The notes below the pieces were generated by a model. It worked only from the letters and a program-made list of their open reading frames with translations, ran no database searches and had not been told where the DNA came from. Positions 53,291 to 63,372 of a stretch of 64,000 bases of DNA are shown here, piece by piece. The stretch is from Zygnema cylindricum (lineage: Eukaryota; Streptophyta; Zygnematophyceae; Zygnematales; Zygnemataceae), in contig JBBHKE010002283.1 in NCBI GenBank assembly GCA_037447655.1, forward strand, positions 130,836 through 194,835. Direction: 5' to 3'. Made by a program: the position numbers and the translations under genes. Within the stretch, counting starts at the first letter, position 1, and the number at the start of each line of letters is the position of its first letter.

Positions 53291-54380
53291 TACCGTCATT
53301 GTCTCAGTAATCGGTAAATGACTACTCTGGTGCGTCCGCTTTATTGCGAGCCGTCTAATCTGAATTCACCATTTAATCACGTCCGTTTAATTTCAACATC
53401 ATTTCATTTTATTTTAAAAATTACATGGGCTCCATTGCCCACAGAATTCCCAGATCCAAAAGAAACTAATATAGAAAGTGTCGACTCCTAGTTGATATAA
53501 ACCCAAATGAATGATCCCTTAAGAATCACAACCCCAATACACCTTCACCCTTGTGAAGACAAGACCTTTTGTGTGCTCAGTTCCAACACAGAATGTAAAG
53601 CTCGAATATGTGTTTTGGACAATATTCCCCACTTTGACTTTCCCACTGAATAAGTGCCACCCTGGCACAAAGAGACTCTGACCGACTACACCCATGTGTA
53701 GCTTGGACTCCTTTGAGTCCTCAGCAAAAAAAATCATTGAATTTGCTCACCCGAGCATTAAGTTATGGCTGGTCAAAGATGACATTTATAGTTACAAACT
53801 CTCTTAGAGAGAGGTACCTAAATATCACTAAGTCTTAGTCTGCCTACTAACGACTACCTACTACTAAACCCTAGTCCAATAAGAACACTATATAGTACAA
53901 GAAGGTATAATGGGAGATGTACTTATTGTACGGCCATTGTACGACATGGTATAAAAGGTGACACCTATGAAATCGGGAGCCATGGTTCCTCCTCCCATCT
54001 TCTTTGGCATTAAATAATGTGTAGCCACGTGGCACCGCGTGATGCTATCTCCGAATGCCGCCAAAAGCTCACTTCGCGTGGCGGCTAGAATGCCGGCCGT
54101 TTTATCAAAACATATTTTACACGGTTCAGATTAGCGTAGATGCATGAATTGTTCCTCTTCATTAGTCTGGTGTTAATTAGCTGTTACGTTAATGTTTATT
54201 AATATTTGAAACCCGTCACGTGTATCGTTTCGATAACGCCTTAGTGGATAAGACGTATCACTACCAAAAATTCCATAGACCTATGTTCAAATGTGGTCTA
54301 GAGCAACTTTTAGTTATTTGTCAGTCTGTCTAGCAATTCTCTACCTGAACACTGTTAAATACCTATTGTACCCAATGTAT
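53291..54380 (-). repeat. epsilon-type LTR, second minus copy (approximate limits)
   Basis: 53500-54180 repeats the order seen in 52430-53000: CCACCCTGGCA, TTATGGCTGGTCAAAGATGAC, GTACAAGAAGGTATA, GAGCCATGGTTCCTCC, GCCACGTGGCA, GGTGGCGGCT-like. 53401-53460 is AT-rich spacer. No coding gene. Confidence 0.55.
54231..54311 (+). promoter_or_regulatory. tRNA-like module in epsilon-type LTR
   Basis: A box CGCCTTAGTGG (54237-54247), followed by ATAAGACG; weak B box TGTTCAAATGT (54284-54294); TTTT at 54308-54311. Confidence 0.5.
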
Positions 54381-54481
54381 CTTAACGTTGATTTGGTCTA
54401 ATGGCTAAAGCTAACGACAACTAAGTAATTCAACGGCTTGTAGGTACCAAGATCAAATCCTTGATCCGGTGGTCTCTTTTT
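54381..54481 (+). promoter_or_regulatory. tRNA-like module in delta-type LTR
   Basis: A box TGGTCTAATGG (54394-54404, fits TRGYNNANNGG), degenerate B box AGATCAAATCC (54450-54460) within CCAAG/CTTGA, TTTTT at 54477-54481. A-to-B distance is 45 bases, as in tRNA genes with a longer variable arm. Confidence 0.6.
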
Positions 54482-55059
54482 GGTACAAACTAAGTATTAG
54501 CCTATTCTCTCTCTCCTTGGACAATATAGACAGCCATGGCTCTAGCTCTCTCTCCGGTCTTTAGTGATTGCAACAAGTATGATGACTGGAGAGTTTGAGC
54601 GAGAAGCACCATGGCTCTAGCTCTCTCTCCGTGCTTCAGTGACTGCAACAAGTATGGGGACTAGAGAGTTTGAGCGAGAAACATGCTGCCTTTGCTAACT
54701 TACACTATTTATTTTTCGAATACAGACCTAGAAAATACATCAATTTCAATAATTATCCGTGAAATGGAGTATCTAGATTGGTACAATCTTTATCTATAAA
54801 TCACACCCACTACATTTAACGATTCATGAAGACCTTATGGAGAAGGTCGAGGACTAATGATTTGTGATGACCCTGAAGGGACCAGGACAAAATCCTAGTG
54901 GGGTCACGAATTCGTTTTTGTTAGAGGCACATCTGTGTTTTTCCTTGACTTCCTGAAAACAACCATGGTTGCTTATGTCTCAGTGAATGTTAAATGTTTA
55001 TAGACTTGGAGTGGCGTCTAGGACAGATAACTACAATTCTGTGTCCTCCATTTGGACCA
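54381..55059. repeat. delta-type LTR end with duplicated segment, then LTR scrap before the purine tract
   Basis: 54530-54600 and 54608-54680 are two near-identical units (CATGGCTCTAGCTCTCTC...GAGAGTTTGAGCGAGAA), a tandem duplication in the conserved LTR end; CAGACCTAGAAAATACATC (54724) marks the LTR edge. 54987-55059 resembles the inner edge of an alpha LTR (TACAATTCTGTGTCCTCCATTTGGACC) and runs straight into (GGA)n. Confidence 0.5.
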
Positions 55060-57858
55060 AGAATGGAAGAGGGGGAGGAGGAGGAGGAGGGGGAGGAGGA
55101 GGAGTAGGGGGGGGAGGAGGGGGAGGTGGAGATGGTGGGGGGAGGGGGAGGGGGGGGAGGAGGAGGAGGGGGGGAGAGGAGGAGGGGGAGAGGAAAAGGA
55201 AGGGGGGAGGAGAGGGGGGAGGGAGGAGGAGGAGGGGGAGAGGAGGAGGATGGGGGGAGGAGAGGGGGAAGGAGGAGGAGGATGGGGAGGAGAGGGAGGA
55301 TGGGGAGGAGGAGGAGGAGGTGGAGAGGGAGGGGGAGGGGGAGGGGGAGGGGGAGGAGGAGGGGGAGGGGGAGGAGGAGGGGGAGGGGGAGGTGGAGGAG
55401 AAGAAGGACAGGGGGAGGAGGAGGAGGAGGAGGAGGAGGAGGAGCGGGAGGAGGGGGAGGAGGGGGGGGGAGGAGGGGGAGGAGGAGGGGGAGGGAGAGG
55501 GGGAGGGGGAGGAGGAGGGAGGAGGGGGGAGGAGGGGGAGGAGGGGGAGGAGGAGGGGGAGGGAGAGGGGGAGGGGGGGGAGGAAAAAGGAGGAGGAGGA
55601 GGATTAGGGGGAGGAGGAGGAGGAGGAGGAGAGGGGGAGGAGGATGAGGGGGAGGGGGAGGGGGAGGAGGAGGAGGAGGAGGAGGGGGAGGGGGAGGGGG
55701 AGGAGGGAGAGGGGGAGGAGGAGGGGGAGGAGGAAGAGGAGAAGGAGGCAGAGGAAGAGGATGAGGGGAACGGGGGGGGGGGAGGGGGAGGGGGAGAAGG
55801 AGGGGGAGGAGGAGGGGAGGAGGTGAAAGAGGAGAATGGGGAGGAGGAGAGGGAGGGGGAGGGGGAGGGGGAGGGGGAGGGGGAGGAGGAGGGGAGGAGG
55901 TGAAAGAGGAGAATGGGGAGGAGGAGAGGGAGGGGGAGGAAGAGGGGGAGGGGGAGGGGGAGGGGGAGGGGGAGGGGGAGGGGGAGGGGGAGGGGGAGGG
56001 GGAGGGCGAGGGGGAGGGGGGAGGGGGAGGGGGAGGGGGAGGGGGAGGGGGAGGGGGAGGGGGAGGGGGAGGGGGAGGGCGAGGGGGAGGGGGAGGGGGA
56101 GGGGGAGGGGGAGGGGGAGGGGGAGGGGGAGGGGGAGGGGGAGGGGGAGGGGGAGGGGGAGGGGGAGGGGGAGGGGGAGGGGGAGGGGGAGGTGGAGGCG
56201 GAGGGGGAGGGGGAGGAGGAGGAAGAGCAGCAAGAGGAGGAGGAGGAGGCGGAAGAGGAGGAAGAGGAGGAGGAGGAGGAAGAGGAAGAGCAAGAGGAGG
56301 GGGAGGGGGAGGAGGAGGAGGAGAAGGAGGAGGAGGGGGAGGGGAAGGAGGAGGAGGAGAAGGAGGAGGAGGGGGAGGGGAAGGGAGAGGGGGAGGAGGA
56401 GGAGGAGGAGGAGGGGGAGGAGGAGGAGGAGAAGGAGGAGGAGGGGGAGGGGAAGGGGGAGGGGGAGGGGGAGAAGGACAAGGATGAGGAGGAGGACGAC
56501 GAGGGGGGGAGGGGGGAGGGGGAGGGGGAGGGGGGGAGGATGAGGAGTAGGAGGAGGAGGAGGAGGGGTAGGAGGAGGAGGAGGATGAGGATGGAGAGGG
56601 GGGGGAGGATGAGGAGGAGGAGGACGAGAGGGAGGGGGGGGAGGATGAGGAGGAGGAGGAGGAGGAGGATGAAAAGGAGGGGGAGGTGGAGGAGGGGAAG
56701 GAGGTGGAGGGGGGAGGGGGGGGAGGAGGAGGAGGAGGAGGGGGAAGAGGAGGAGGAGGAAGAGGAGGGGGAGGTGGAGGAGGGGGAGGAGGGGGAGGGG
56801 GAGGTGGAGGAGGGGGAGGAGGGGGAGGGGGAGGGGAAGGAGGAGGAGGAGGAGGAGGGGAAGGATGAGGAGGAGGTGGGGGAGGGTGAGGGGGAGGGGG
56901 AGGGGAATGAGGAGGAGGAGGGGGAGGGGGAGGGGGAGGGGGAATGGGAGGAGGAGGGGGAGTGGGAGGGGGAGTAGAAGGGGGAGGAGGAGGAGGGGGA
57001 GAGGTAGGAGGAGGAGTGGGAGGAGGATGAGGAGGAGGAGGAGGAGGAAGAGGAGGAGGAGGAGGAGGGGGAGGAGGAGGATGAGGTGGAGGATGGGGAG
57101 GCGGAGGGGGAGGAGGAGGGGGAGGGGGAGGGGGAGGGTGAGGGGGAGGGGGAGGGAGAGGGGGCGGGGGCGGATGAGGAGGGGGAGGGGGAGGGAGAGG
57201 AGGAGGAGGAAGGGGAGGAGGAGAAGGAGGAGGACGAGAATGAGGAGGAGGAGGAGGAGAAGGAGGGTTTAGAGGAGGAGAAGGAGGAGGAGGCGGAGGA
57301 GGAGGTGTAGGGGGAGGGGGAGGGGAAGGGGTAGGGGGAGGGGGAGGGGGGGTTGATGAGGAGAAGGAGGAAGAGGAGGAAGAGGAGGGGGATGTGGAGG
57401 AGGGGGAGGAGGGGGAGGGGAAGGAAGGGGAGGAGGAGGAGGAGGAGGAGGGGGAGGAGGAGGTGAAGGGGGAGGTGAATGGGGGGGGGGGAGGAGGAGG
57501 AGGACTAGGTGGGGGAAGGGGAGGGGAGGGGGAGGGGGATGAGGAGGAGGAGGAGGAGGGGGGAGAGGGAGGAGGAGTGGGAGGAGGATGAGGAGGAGGA
57601 GGAGGAGGATTAGAAAGAGGAGAAGGAGGAGGGGGAGAGGAGGAGGAGGAGAGGAGAAGGAGGAGGAGGAGGAGGAGAAGGAGGAGGAGGAGAAAGAGGA
57701 GGATGAGGAGGAGGTGGAGGAGAAGGAGGAGGAGGAGGAGGAGGAGGAGGGGGGGGAGGAGGAGGAGGGTGAGGGGAAGGGGGAGGGGGAGGAGGAGGAG
57801 GAGGAGGTTGAGGAGGAGGGGGAGAGTGAGAGGGAGGAGGGGGGGAGGAGGAAGAGGA

Positions 57859-57890
<32 letters not shown>

Positions 57891-57892
57891 AG
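55060..57892. repeat. Giant polypurine tract (GGA/GGGGGA)n, 2.8 kb
   Basis: Almost pure G and A on +, in GGA, GGGGGA, GAGGGG and GAAGGA units with very few T and C. Units change along the tract: a GGGGGA-rich core at 55930-56190, GGA-rich elsewhere. Long glycine/glutamate/arginine frames on + and serine/proline frames on - are simple-repeat translations. Ends exactly at an LTR start (57893). Confidence 0.95.
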
Positions 57893-58644
57893 TGTTGTTT
57901 TTAGAAAGCTTTAGTCCTCTCTATGCTTCAGCTCTGAGGGAGAGAGAGCAGTTCAAGACTTAAGCTATTTTTGGTTGAGTTTTGTTTAGTACATACCAAA
58001 ATTAGTGTGACAGTGAAGTTAGGAGTTCACGGTCCATTCACACTTGGGACACGCGTTGTCACTTAGGAGAATGCGTGAGTATGTCCTCCGTGGACATACA
58101 GAAATTCGGCAGGACCACAAGACTTCCTGAAGTGAGCTCCACGGTGCCAAATCCTCTAATCAGACCGCTCACAGCCGCCGCCAACAAATAGTGACAAGGC
58201 CTGACTAGATCATTATCACTTTACGTTGTGTGAACTTCGGTGTAAATATTTGGTAGAATAGAGCTTTGTTCATGGTGAATTATTTGTTTTGATAGAATGT
58301 TAGATATACGACTTAGTACAGCTTAGTATAGTTTCGGTGTATAGAAGTAGGACTTAGTGAATTTGATTTTTAGGAACAAATGATATGAAAATTGTACACT
58401 CAGTTTTATGTAATTTCATTTCTACATATCTCACAGATCTGTAAGCGAAATTGATTGACTTTTTCTGTGTGTGTTCATTTTTACTATATCTACACTGTGG
58501 TAAACTTTCAAAACGATTAGAATGTTTTTCTGAAAGTTATAGTCTGTCAAAGTTGCTGTTCAGCCATCGGTATTTGTGGAAGCTTCCTCTCTTGATTTGT
58601 TCTACGATGACTACTGCTGCATCTTCTTCATCTTAGTACCAACA
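57893..58644 (+). repeat. gamma/beta-like solo LTR between two purine tracts
   Basis: Starts TGTTGTTTTTAGAAAGCTTTAGTCC, as in the gamma LTR start (TGTTGTTTTGAAAGCTTTAGTCC), and ends TTAGTACCAACA. Near the end, ATGACTACTGCTGCATC resembles the LTR-encoded gag leader of the beta family (MATAGASSSS). No internal region and no matching 5-bp flanks seen (AGAAG / CTTGT). Confidence 0.65.
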
Positions 58645-58662
58645 CTTGTCTCAGAAAAACAA

Positions 58663-58813
58663 AGAGGAGGAGGAGGAGGATGAGGAGAATGAGGAGGAGA
58701 AGGAGGAGGAGGGGGAGGGGGAGGAGGAGGAGGGGGGGGGGAAGGGGAGGAGGAGGAGGAGGGGGAGGGGGAAGGGGATGGGTGGGGGAAGGGGAGGGGG
58801 AGGAGGAGGGGGA

Positions 58814-58847
<34 letters not shown>

Positions 58848-59180
58848 GAGGAGGACTGGGAGGAGGAGGAGGAGGAGGGGGTGGGGGAGGGGGAGGGGGA
58901 GGGGGAGGGGGAGGGGGAGGAGGAGAACAAGAAGGAGGAGGAGGGGGAGGGGGAGGGGGAGGGGGAGGGAAAGGGGGAGGGGGAGGGGGAGGGGGATTGG
59001 GAGTGGGAGGTTGAAAAAGTGGAGGGGGAGGGGGAGGAGGAGGGAGAGGAGGAGGAAGAGGAAGAGGAGGAGACGATGAGGAGGAGGATGAGGAGGGGGA
59101 GGAAGAGGAGGAGGTGGGGGAAGAGGATGAGGAAGAGGAGGAGGAGGATGAGTAGGAGGAGGAAGAGGAGGAGGAGGAGT
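58663..59180. repeat. Polypurine tract 2 (GGA/GGGGGA)n, 0.5 kb
   Basis: Same composition as 55060-57892, beginning 18 bases after the solo LTR end and stopping 5 bases before the delta LTR at 59186. Confidence 0.95.
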
Positions 59181-59185
59181 TAAAT

Positions 59186-60260
59186 TGTGAGACTTGCATT
59201 GGTCCTCAGAGTAGGTAACTTAAAAGAAGCTTATCTAGATAGTGTTCAATATGAATTTTGGATAATATTCCTCACTCTGTCTTTCCCTTAAAAATGAAGC
59301 CACCTTGCCAGGCAAACACTCTTACCCACTACACCTTTGTGTAGCCAAGACTCCTTTGAGTTCGCAGCAAAAAGAATCATTGAAAATGGTCCACTGAGTG
59401 AGTGTTAATTAAATGGCAAAGTTTGCCTATTTATACAGATGTTCTTTGGAAGAGAGGCGACTACCTACCAAAAATATTCTAAGTCCTCAAACCCCTCTCT
59501 AAGCTCCTTGGTATTGAGGTACAGTCTAATAATAAGATTGTACTTTACAAAAAATTACAGGTACTGTCGTTCTTTCTTTACGGTCCATGTACGATATTGC
59601 CATGATGTGACATTTGTCACATCTGGATTTATTATCTCTCGTTCCGAAGATCCTGCAATCCTTCCGGATCCTTCCACGTGTCAACCGGGGTGGGGATTCC
59701 CGAAAATGCCAAATCGTCCATTTCGGAATCCCGACTCGCTCCACGGCCGTTTAATGAAGACCCACATTTAATATTGGTTGTAAAATAAAATGTTGTTTTG
59801 TTAATTCTGTGCGGTTTAACCCGTTTCCGTGTATAGTCCGTCGCGTAATCAGTTAAATGAAATATATTGCGTCGTTCGCGTTTATTTAACTATTGTACCC
59901 TATATGCTTCAGCACTGATCGTAGACTATATGATAAAGCTACCGGCTATAGGATTCTTGAAAGACGCCAGGTACCAAGATCAAATCTTGGGTCTGTCAAG
60001 ACCTTTCTGGTACACCTACCACAAACTACATCATATCTCTCTCTATGGGCAGCATGGGTAGCCTTGGCTCTACCACAAACTACATCCTGTCTCTCTCTAT
60101 GGGCTGCATGGGCAGCCTTGGCTCTAGCTGTCTCTCCAACCTTTAGTGACTGCGACAAATGTGGGGGTTTGGAGAGTGGAGCGAGAGGTAGGCTGCCTTT
60201 GCTGACTTTCTCTTATTAATTTTCCTTTATTCAGACCTAGAAAATACATACATTTCAACA
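59186..60260 (-). repeat. delta-family copia LTR (3' LTR, 1,075 bp)
   Basis: Left edge TGTGAGACTTGCATTGGTC aligns with TGAAACTCTGAGAGCTCCATTGGTC at 62157. Right edge ACATTTCAACA is followed by CTCCCTTTATTTTC (polypurine tract on minus). Contains the tRNA-like module at 59918-60006 and a tandem duplication of CTACCACAAACTACATC(A/C)T...TCTCTCTATGGGC (60007-60105). Confidence 0.75.
59918..60006 (+). promoter_or_regulatory. tRNA-like module in delta LTR, degenerate
   Basis: TGATCGTAGACTATATGATAAAGC gives an A-box/D-arm-like segment; B box AGATCAAATCT (59977-59987) sits in the T-arm-like stem CCAAG/CTTGG. Only TTT follows, so the terminator is weak here. Confidence 0.45.
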
Positions 60261-60920
60261 CTCCCTTTATTTTCTACTCTATTTTTTTTGGAACTCCCTA
60301 CCAATTACATTTTTCTTTTCTTTTTCTTCTTTCTTTTCTTCACATAAATCTTTAAGGAAATAACCTTATATTCAAAAAATTATGTTAGATGAGCTGAAAT
60401 AAACATTGCATCTTGTTGATCACACATTTTATTTAGCATCCCACTTTTCATAAATCCGAACAAATATTTTATCCACCTCATCTTTTTTCCATCCACACAA
60501 TATCCATTTTTCTTCTTTTAATTGAAACAGCCAGCCCCATCTCCAAACTGCAACACACACCCAGATGGTAACCCTTTTACAGGCTCACCTTCATAGATGG
60601 CATCACTCCCATTAGTGATGTCAAAACCATTACCCCCCACATTTTTCCTTAGATTAAGAGTTCCCACTAAGTTCCTCATAAAATCTACATCTTCCAAACT
60701 CATATTTTTATCCATGATTATTACCCCATTTTCTAAACTTTCCTCACTCTCCCCCATGGAATTCTTTCCACTATCACTTTCTATTTTTGTTCCCAAAATA
60801 TATTTCTTCTCTCCTAAACTTTTAATCAAATATTCCTCTTCTCCCCTATCGTTTAGAGCCCCCTTGAGATTTACTTCTCCCGATTCCTCGGAATCCGTTA
60901 AAGTTTCCCTTTACTACTAG
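60261..60920 (-). pseudogene. delta copia RNase H remnant after a large internal deletion
   Basis: 60829-60518 contains MIKSLGEKKYILGTKIESDSG (end of RT), MRNLVGTLNLRKNVGGNGFDITNGSDAIYEGEPVKGLPSGCVLQFGDGAGCFN (start of RNase H, SDASY block altered). The remaining RNase H and the YVDD region are missing. Confidence 0.7.
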
Positions 60921-61218
60921 TTATCTGTTTCCAAAATATCTATGAAACTATCCTCAATATTTTGAACTCCCTCAAGTTTCTCCTCTCTCTTTAATTCCCT
61001 TATACCTCCAAAAGCACACTGTTGCTTTCGTGGAATTTCTGTGTACTTTTCTTTCTTCCCCATATTACCGATGCGGAGAAGCTCCAAAATATCTTCATCC
61101 TCTTTCTCCTCTTCCCCTTGTTCCTCCTCATCAACATTCCAACTTCTAATTTCTTCCAAACAAAGACACTCCTTCATATTGTCACCCGGCTCCCTACGGA
61201 AGATGCAAACCCCCTTTT
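60921..61218 (-). pseudogene. delta copia gag-pol junction, fragment
   Basis: 61222-60917 gives ERPGDNMKECLCLEEIRSWNVDEEEQGEEEKEDEDILELLRIG and IPRKQQCAFGGIRELKREE, matching the acidic segment and the 'IPRKQKCALGAILEAPQ' stretch that leads to the protease in the alpha family. The DSG motif itself is deleted. Confidence 0.55.
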
Positions 61219-62156
61219 TCAAAGCTCTCCTTTTTTTTCCTCTCCCTCTCTTTCCACCAAAGTTCTGATAAAGATATCTTTATCTTCCTTCCTCTCATCA
61301 CGCTTCCCCTCGTTACGCTTAATCCTCCCATCACGCTTCCGCCAGTCACCACCAGTTGTTAGTGCATTCACCGTGTAACTTCCCCTACGAAGCTCCAAAG
61401 TGCTTTCCCTCACAAGAATTATCCCCATGGTAGTGTTCCAAGTCGATGAGGAGCCATCCATTTCCTGCATACGGTTAATGATGTTTTCATAATCATCTGG
61501 GAGTTTCATGATTAGTGTGTTAATCTTTCTCTCCTCAGATTCGACATTTCCCTCACTAGCAAGCTCAACATATAACGCAGCAATACCATTGCAAAACTCT
61601 ATCATGCTACCGCCTTTATAAACATAGGGCTTTATTTCCTGTTTTACTAGCTGCTGCCCCTGTATAGTCTCACTCTTATAAATCTAAATTAGTGTTTCCC
61701 ATATTTTCAAAGACTAGGTTAGATTTAGAAGAGAGATATATATGGACTTAGACACATATCTAAGTATGAGATGTTTTGCTGTAGTGTTTTTATATTCCCA
61801 AATTTTCTATTATTTTCTTCAGTTTTTGGTTCAGTTATAATCCCCACAAGTGTAACCATAGCCGAGAGCCTAGCTCCCCTCACCATCAGTGTTCCTTTTC
61901 TTTTCTCCCATTTTCCCCCTTCCATGGCAATGTTTTTCCCTTCACCTTCCATTGCATTTGAAATCCGGTTGGTTTTCTGGGAAGCCCCAGATGATTCTCC
62001 ATAGTGAGTTCCACCAAAGCCAGTGGCGGACACCTCACTTGTCCCGAAACAATTCCCCATAAGTGTTTTTTGAAAAGCAATCCCTCCATTGTAAACTCTT
62101 AATAAGTGAAGTCTGTTCCATCAAACATAGGCACCCTAGATGGTGGGCCCATAACC
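61219..62156 (-). pseudogene. delta copia gag, broken
   Basis: VMGPPSRVPMFDGTDFTY at 62156-62100, continuing from an LTR-encoded leader (ATGGAGCTCTCAGAGTTTCA). 62060-61725: a frame-shifted N-terminal segment with ...NRKFGNIKTLQQNISYLDMCLSPY. 61605-61219: MIEFCNGIAALYVELASEG, KINTLIMKLPDDYENIINRMQEMDGSSSTWN, homologous to alpha gag. The zinc knuckle is absent. Part of a gag-only, non-autonomous element. Confidence 0.75.
62142..62156 (-). other. Primer-binding site (perfect)
   Basis: Plus strand GGTGGGCCCATAACC just left of the LTR edge TGAAACTCTG; same initiator tRNA-Met anticodon-arm type as in the alpha, beta and gamma families. Confidence 0.8.
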
Positions 62157-63330
62157 TGAAACTCTGAGAGCTCCATTGGTCCTCCAAGTAGGCACCTCAT
62201 AAGATGTTTATCTAGATAGTGCCGACTTCAAGCTGATTTAAAACTTAAATGATTGATTCCTTGAAAATCAAAACCCCATAATAGCTTCAACCCTTTGAAA
62301 TAAGAATTTATGTGTGCTTAGATCCACCACAAAATGCAAAGTTAGAATATGACTTTTGGATAACATTCCCCAGTTTGTCTTTCCCTTAGAAATGCAGCCA
62401 CCCTAGCAGGCAAACACCCTGACCAACTACTCCTATGTTTAGCTTGGAATCCCTTGAATCCGCAACAAAAAGAATCAATGAAAATGGTCCATTGAGTGAG
62501 TGTTAATTAAATGGCAAAGTTTGCCTATTTATACATATGTTCTTTGGGAGAGAGGCGGCTACCTACCAGAAATATTATAAGTCCTTAAACCCTTCTCTAA
62601 GCTCCCTAGTACTGAGGTATGGTCTAATCTTAAGACTGTACCGTACAAGAAAGTATAAGTACCGTCGTACATTCTGTACGGTCCATTTACGATATCGCCA
62701 TAATGTGACATTTGTCACATCCGAAATTATTATATCGCGTTCCGAAGATCCTGCAATCCTTCAGATCCTGCCATGTGTCATCTTGAGTTGCGGTGCCCGA
62801 AAACGCCAAATCGTCCACTACGGAATCCCGGCTCGCACCACTGCCGCTCGATGAAGACTGACATTTAATATTGGCCGTAAAATAAAATGTTGTTACGGTA
62901 ATTTTGTGCTGTCCTAAGTTCGTGCGGTTTAACCCGTTTCTGTGTATAGTCCGTCGCGTAAGCAGTTAAATGAAATATATTGCGTTGTTCCCGTTTATTT
63001 AACTATCGTACCCTATATGCTCTAGCACTGATCGTATACTATATGATAAAGCTACCGGCTCGTATACTATATGATAAAGCTACTGGCTACAAGATTATGG
63101 GGATTTTTCAAGGACGCCAGGTACCAGGATCGAATCCTGGCTCCGTCAAGAACTTTTTGGTTCACCTATAGTCTGTCTCTCTCTCCCTCTGGGCAGCATG
63201 GGCAACCATGGCTCTAGCTGTCTCTCCAACCTTCACTGACTGCGACAAGTGTGGGGGTTTGGAGAGTGGTGCGAGAGGTAGGCTGCCTTTGCTGACTTCC
63301 TCTTATTACTTTTCCTTTGTTCAGACATAG
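62157..63330 (-). repeat. delta LTR (5' LTR), right end replaced by (GGA)n
   Basis: Matches 59186-60235 throughout (CATTGGTCCTCCAAGTAGG, AGAGAGGCGGCTACCTACC, GTACCGTCGTAC, CGTCGCGTAA.CAGTTAAATGAAATATATTGCGT). At 63325 the conserved CAGACCTAGAAAATACA... end is cut after CAGACATAG and followed by (GGA)14, so the outer ~25 bases and any target duplication are lost. Confidence 0.75.
63061..63158 (+). promoter_or_regulatory. tRNA-like module in delta LTR (best T-arm)
   Basis: B box GGATCGAATCC (63127-63137) inside a perfect 5-bp T-arm-like stem CCAGG/CCTGG (63124-63128 with 63135-63139), then TTTTT (63154-63158). The A-box side is preceded by a tandem copy of CGTATACTATATGATAAAGC (63033-63052 and 63061-63080). 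Confidence 0.6.
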
Positions 63331-63372
63331 AGGAGGAGGAGGAGGAGGAGGAGGAGGAGGAGGAGGAGGATG
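63331..63372. repeat. (GGA)n microsatellite at the LTR end
   Basis: Fourteen or so uninterrupted GGA units, then TGGGGGGGGC. Third purine tract in this part of the window touching an LTR end. Confidence 0.95.

Noticed and set aside
55018-56481. Very long minus-strand frame (487 codons, serine/proline-rich) and several plus-strand Gly/Glu/Arg frames up to 354 codons
   Set aside because: All are translations of the (GGA/GGGGGA)n tract; stop codons are simply absent from such a repeat. No domain, no coding bias, overlapping frames on both strands.
14925-63158. CRISPR-like or bacterial repeat array
   Set aside because: The repeats are widely spaced LTR parts of eukaryotic retroelements with no regular spacers; introns and copia genes exclude a prokaryotic source.
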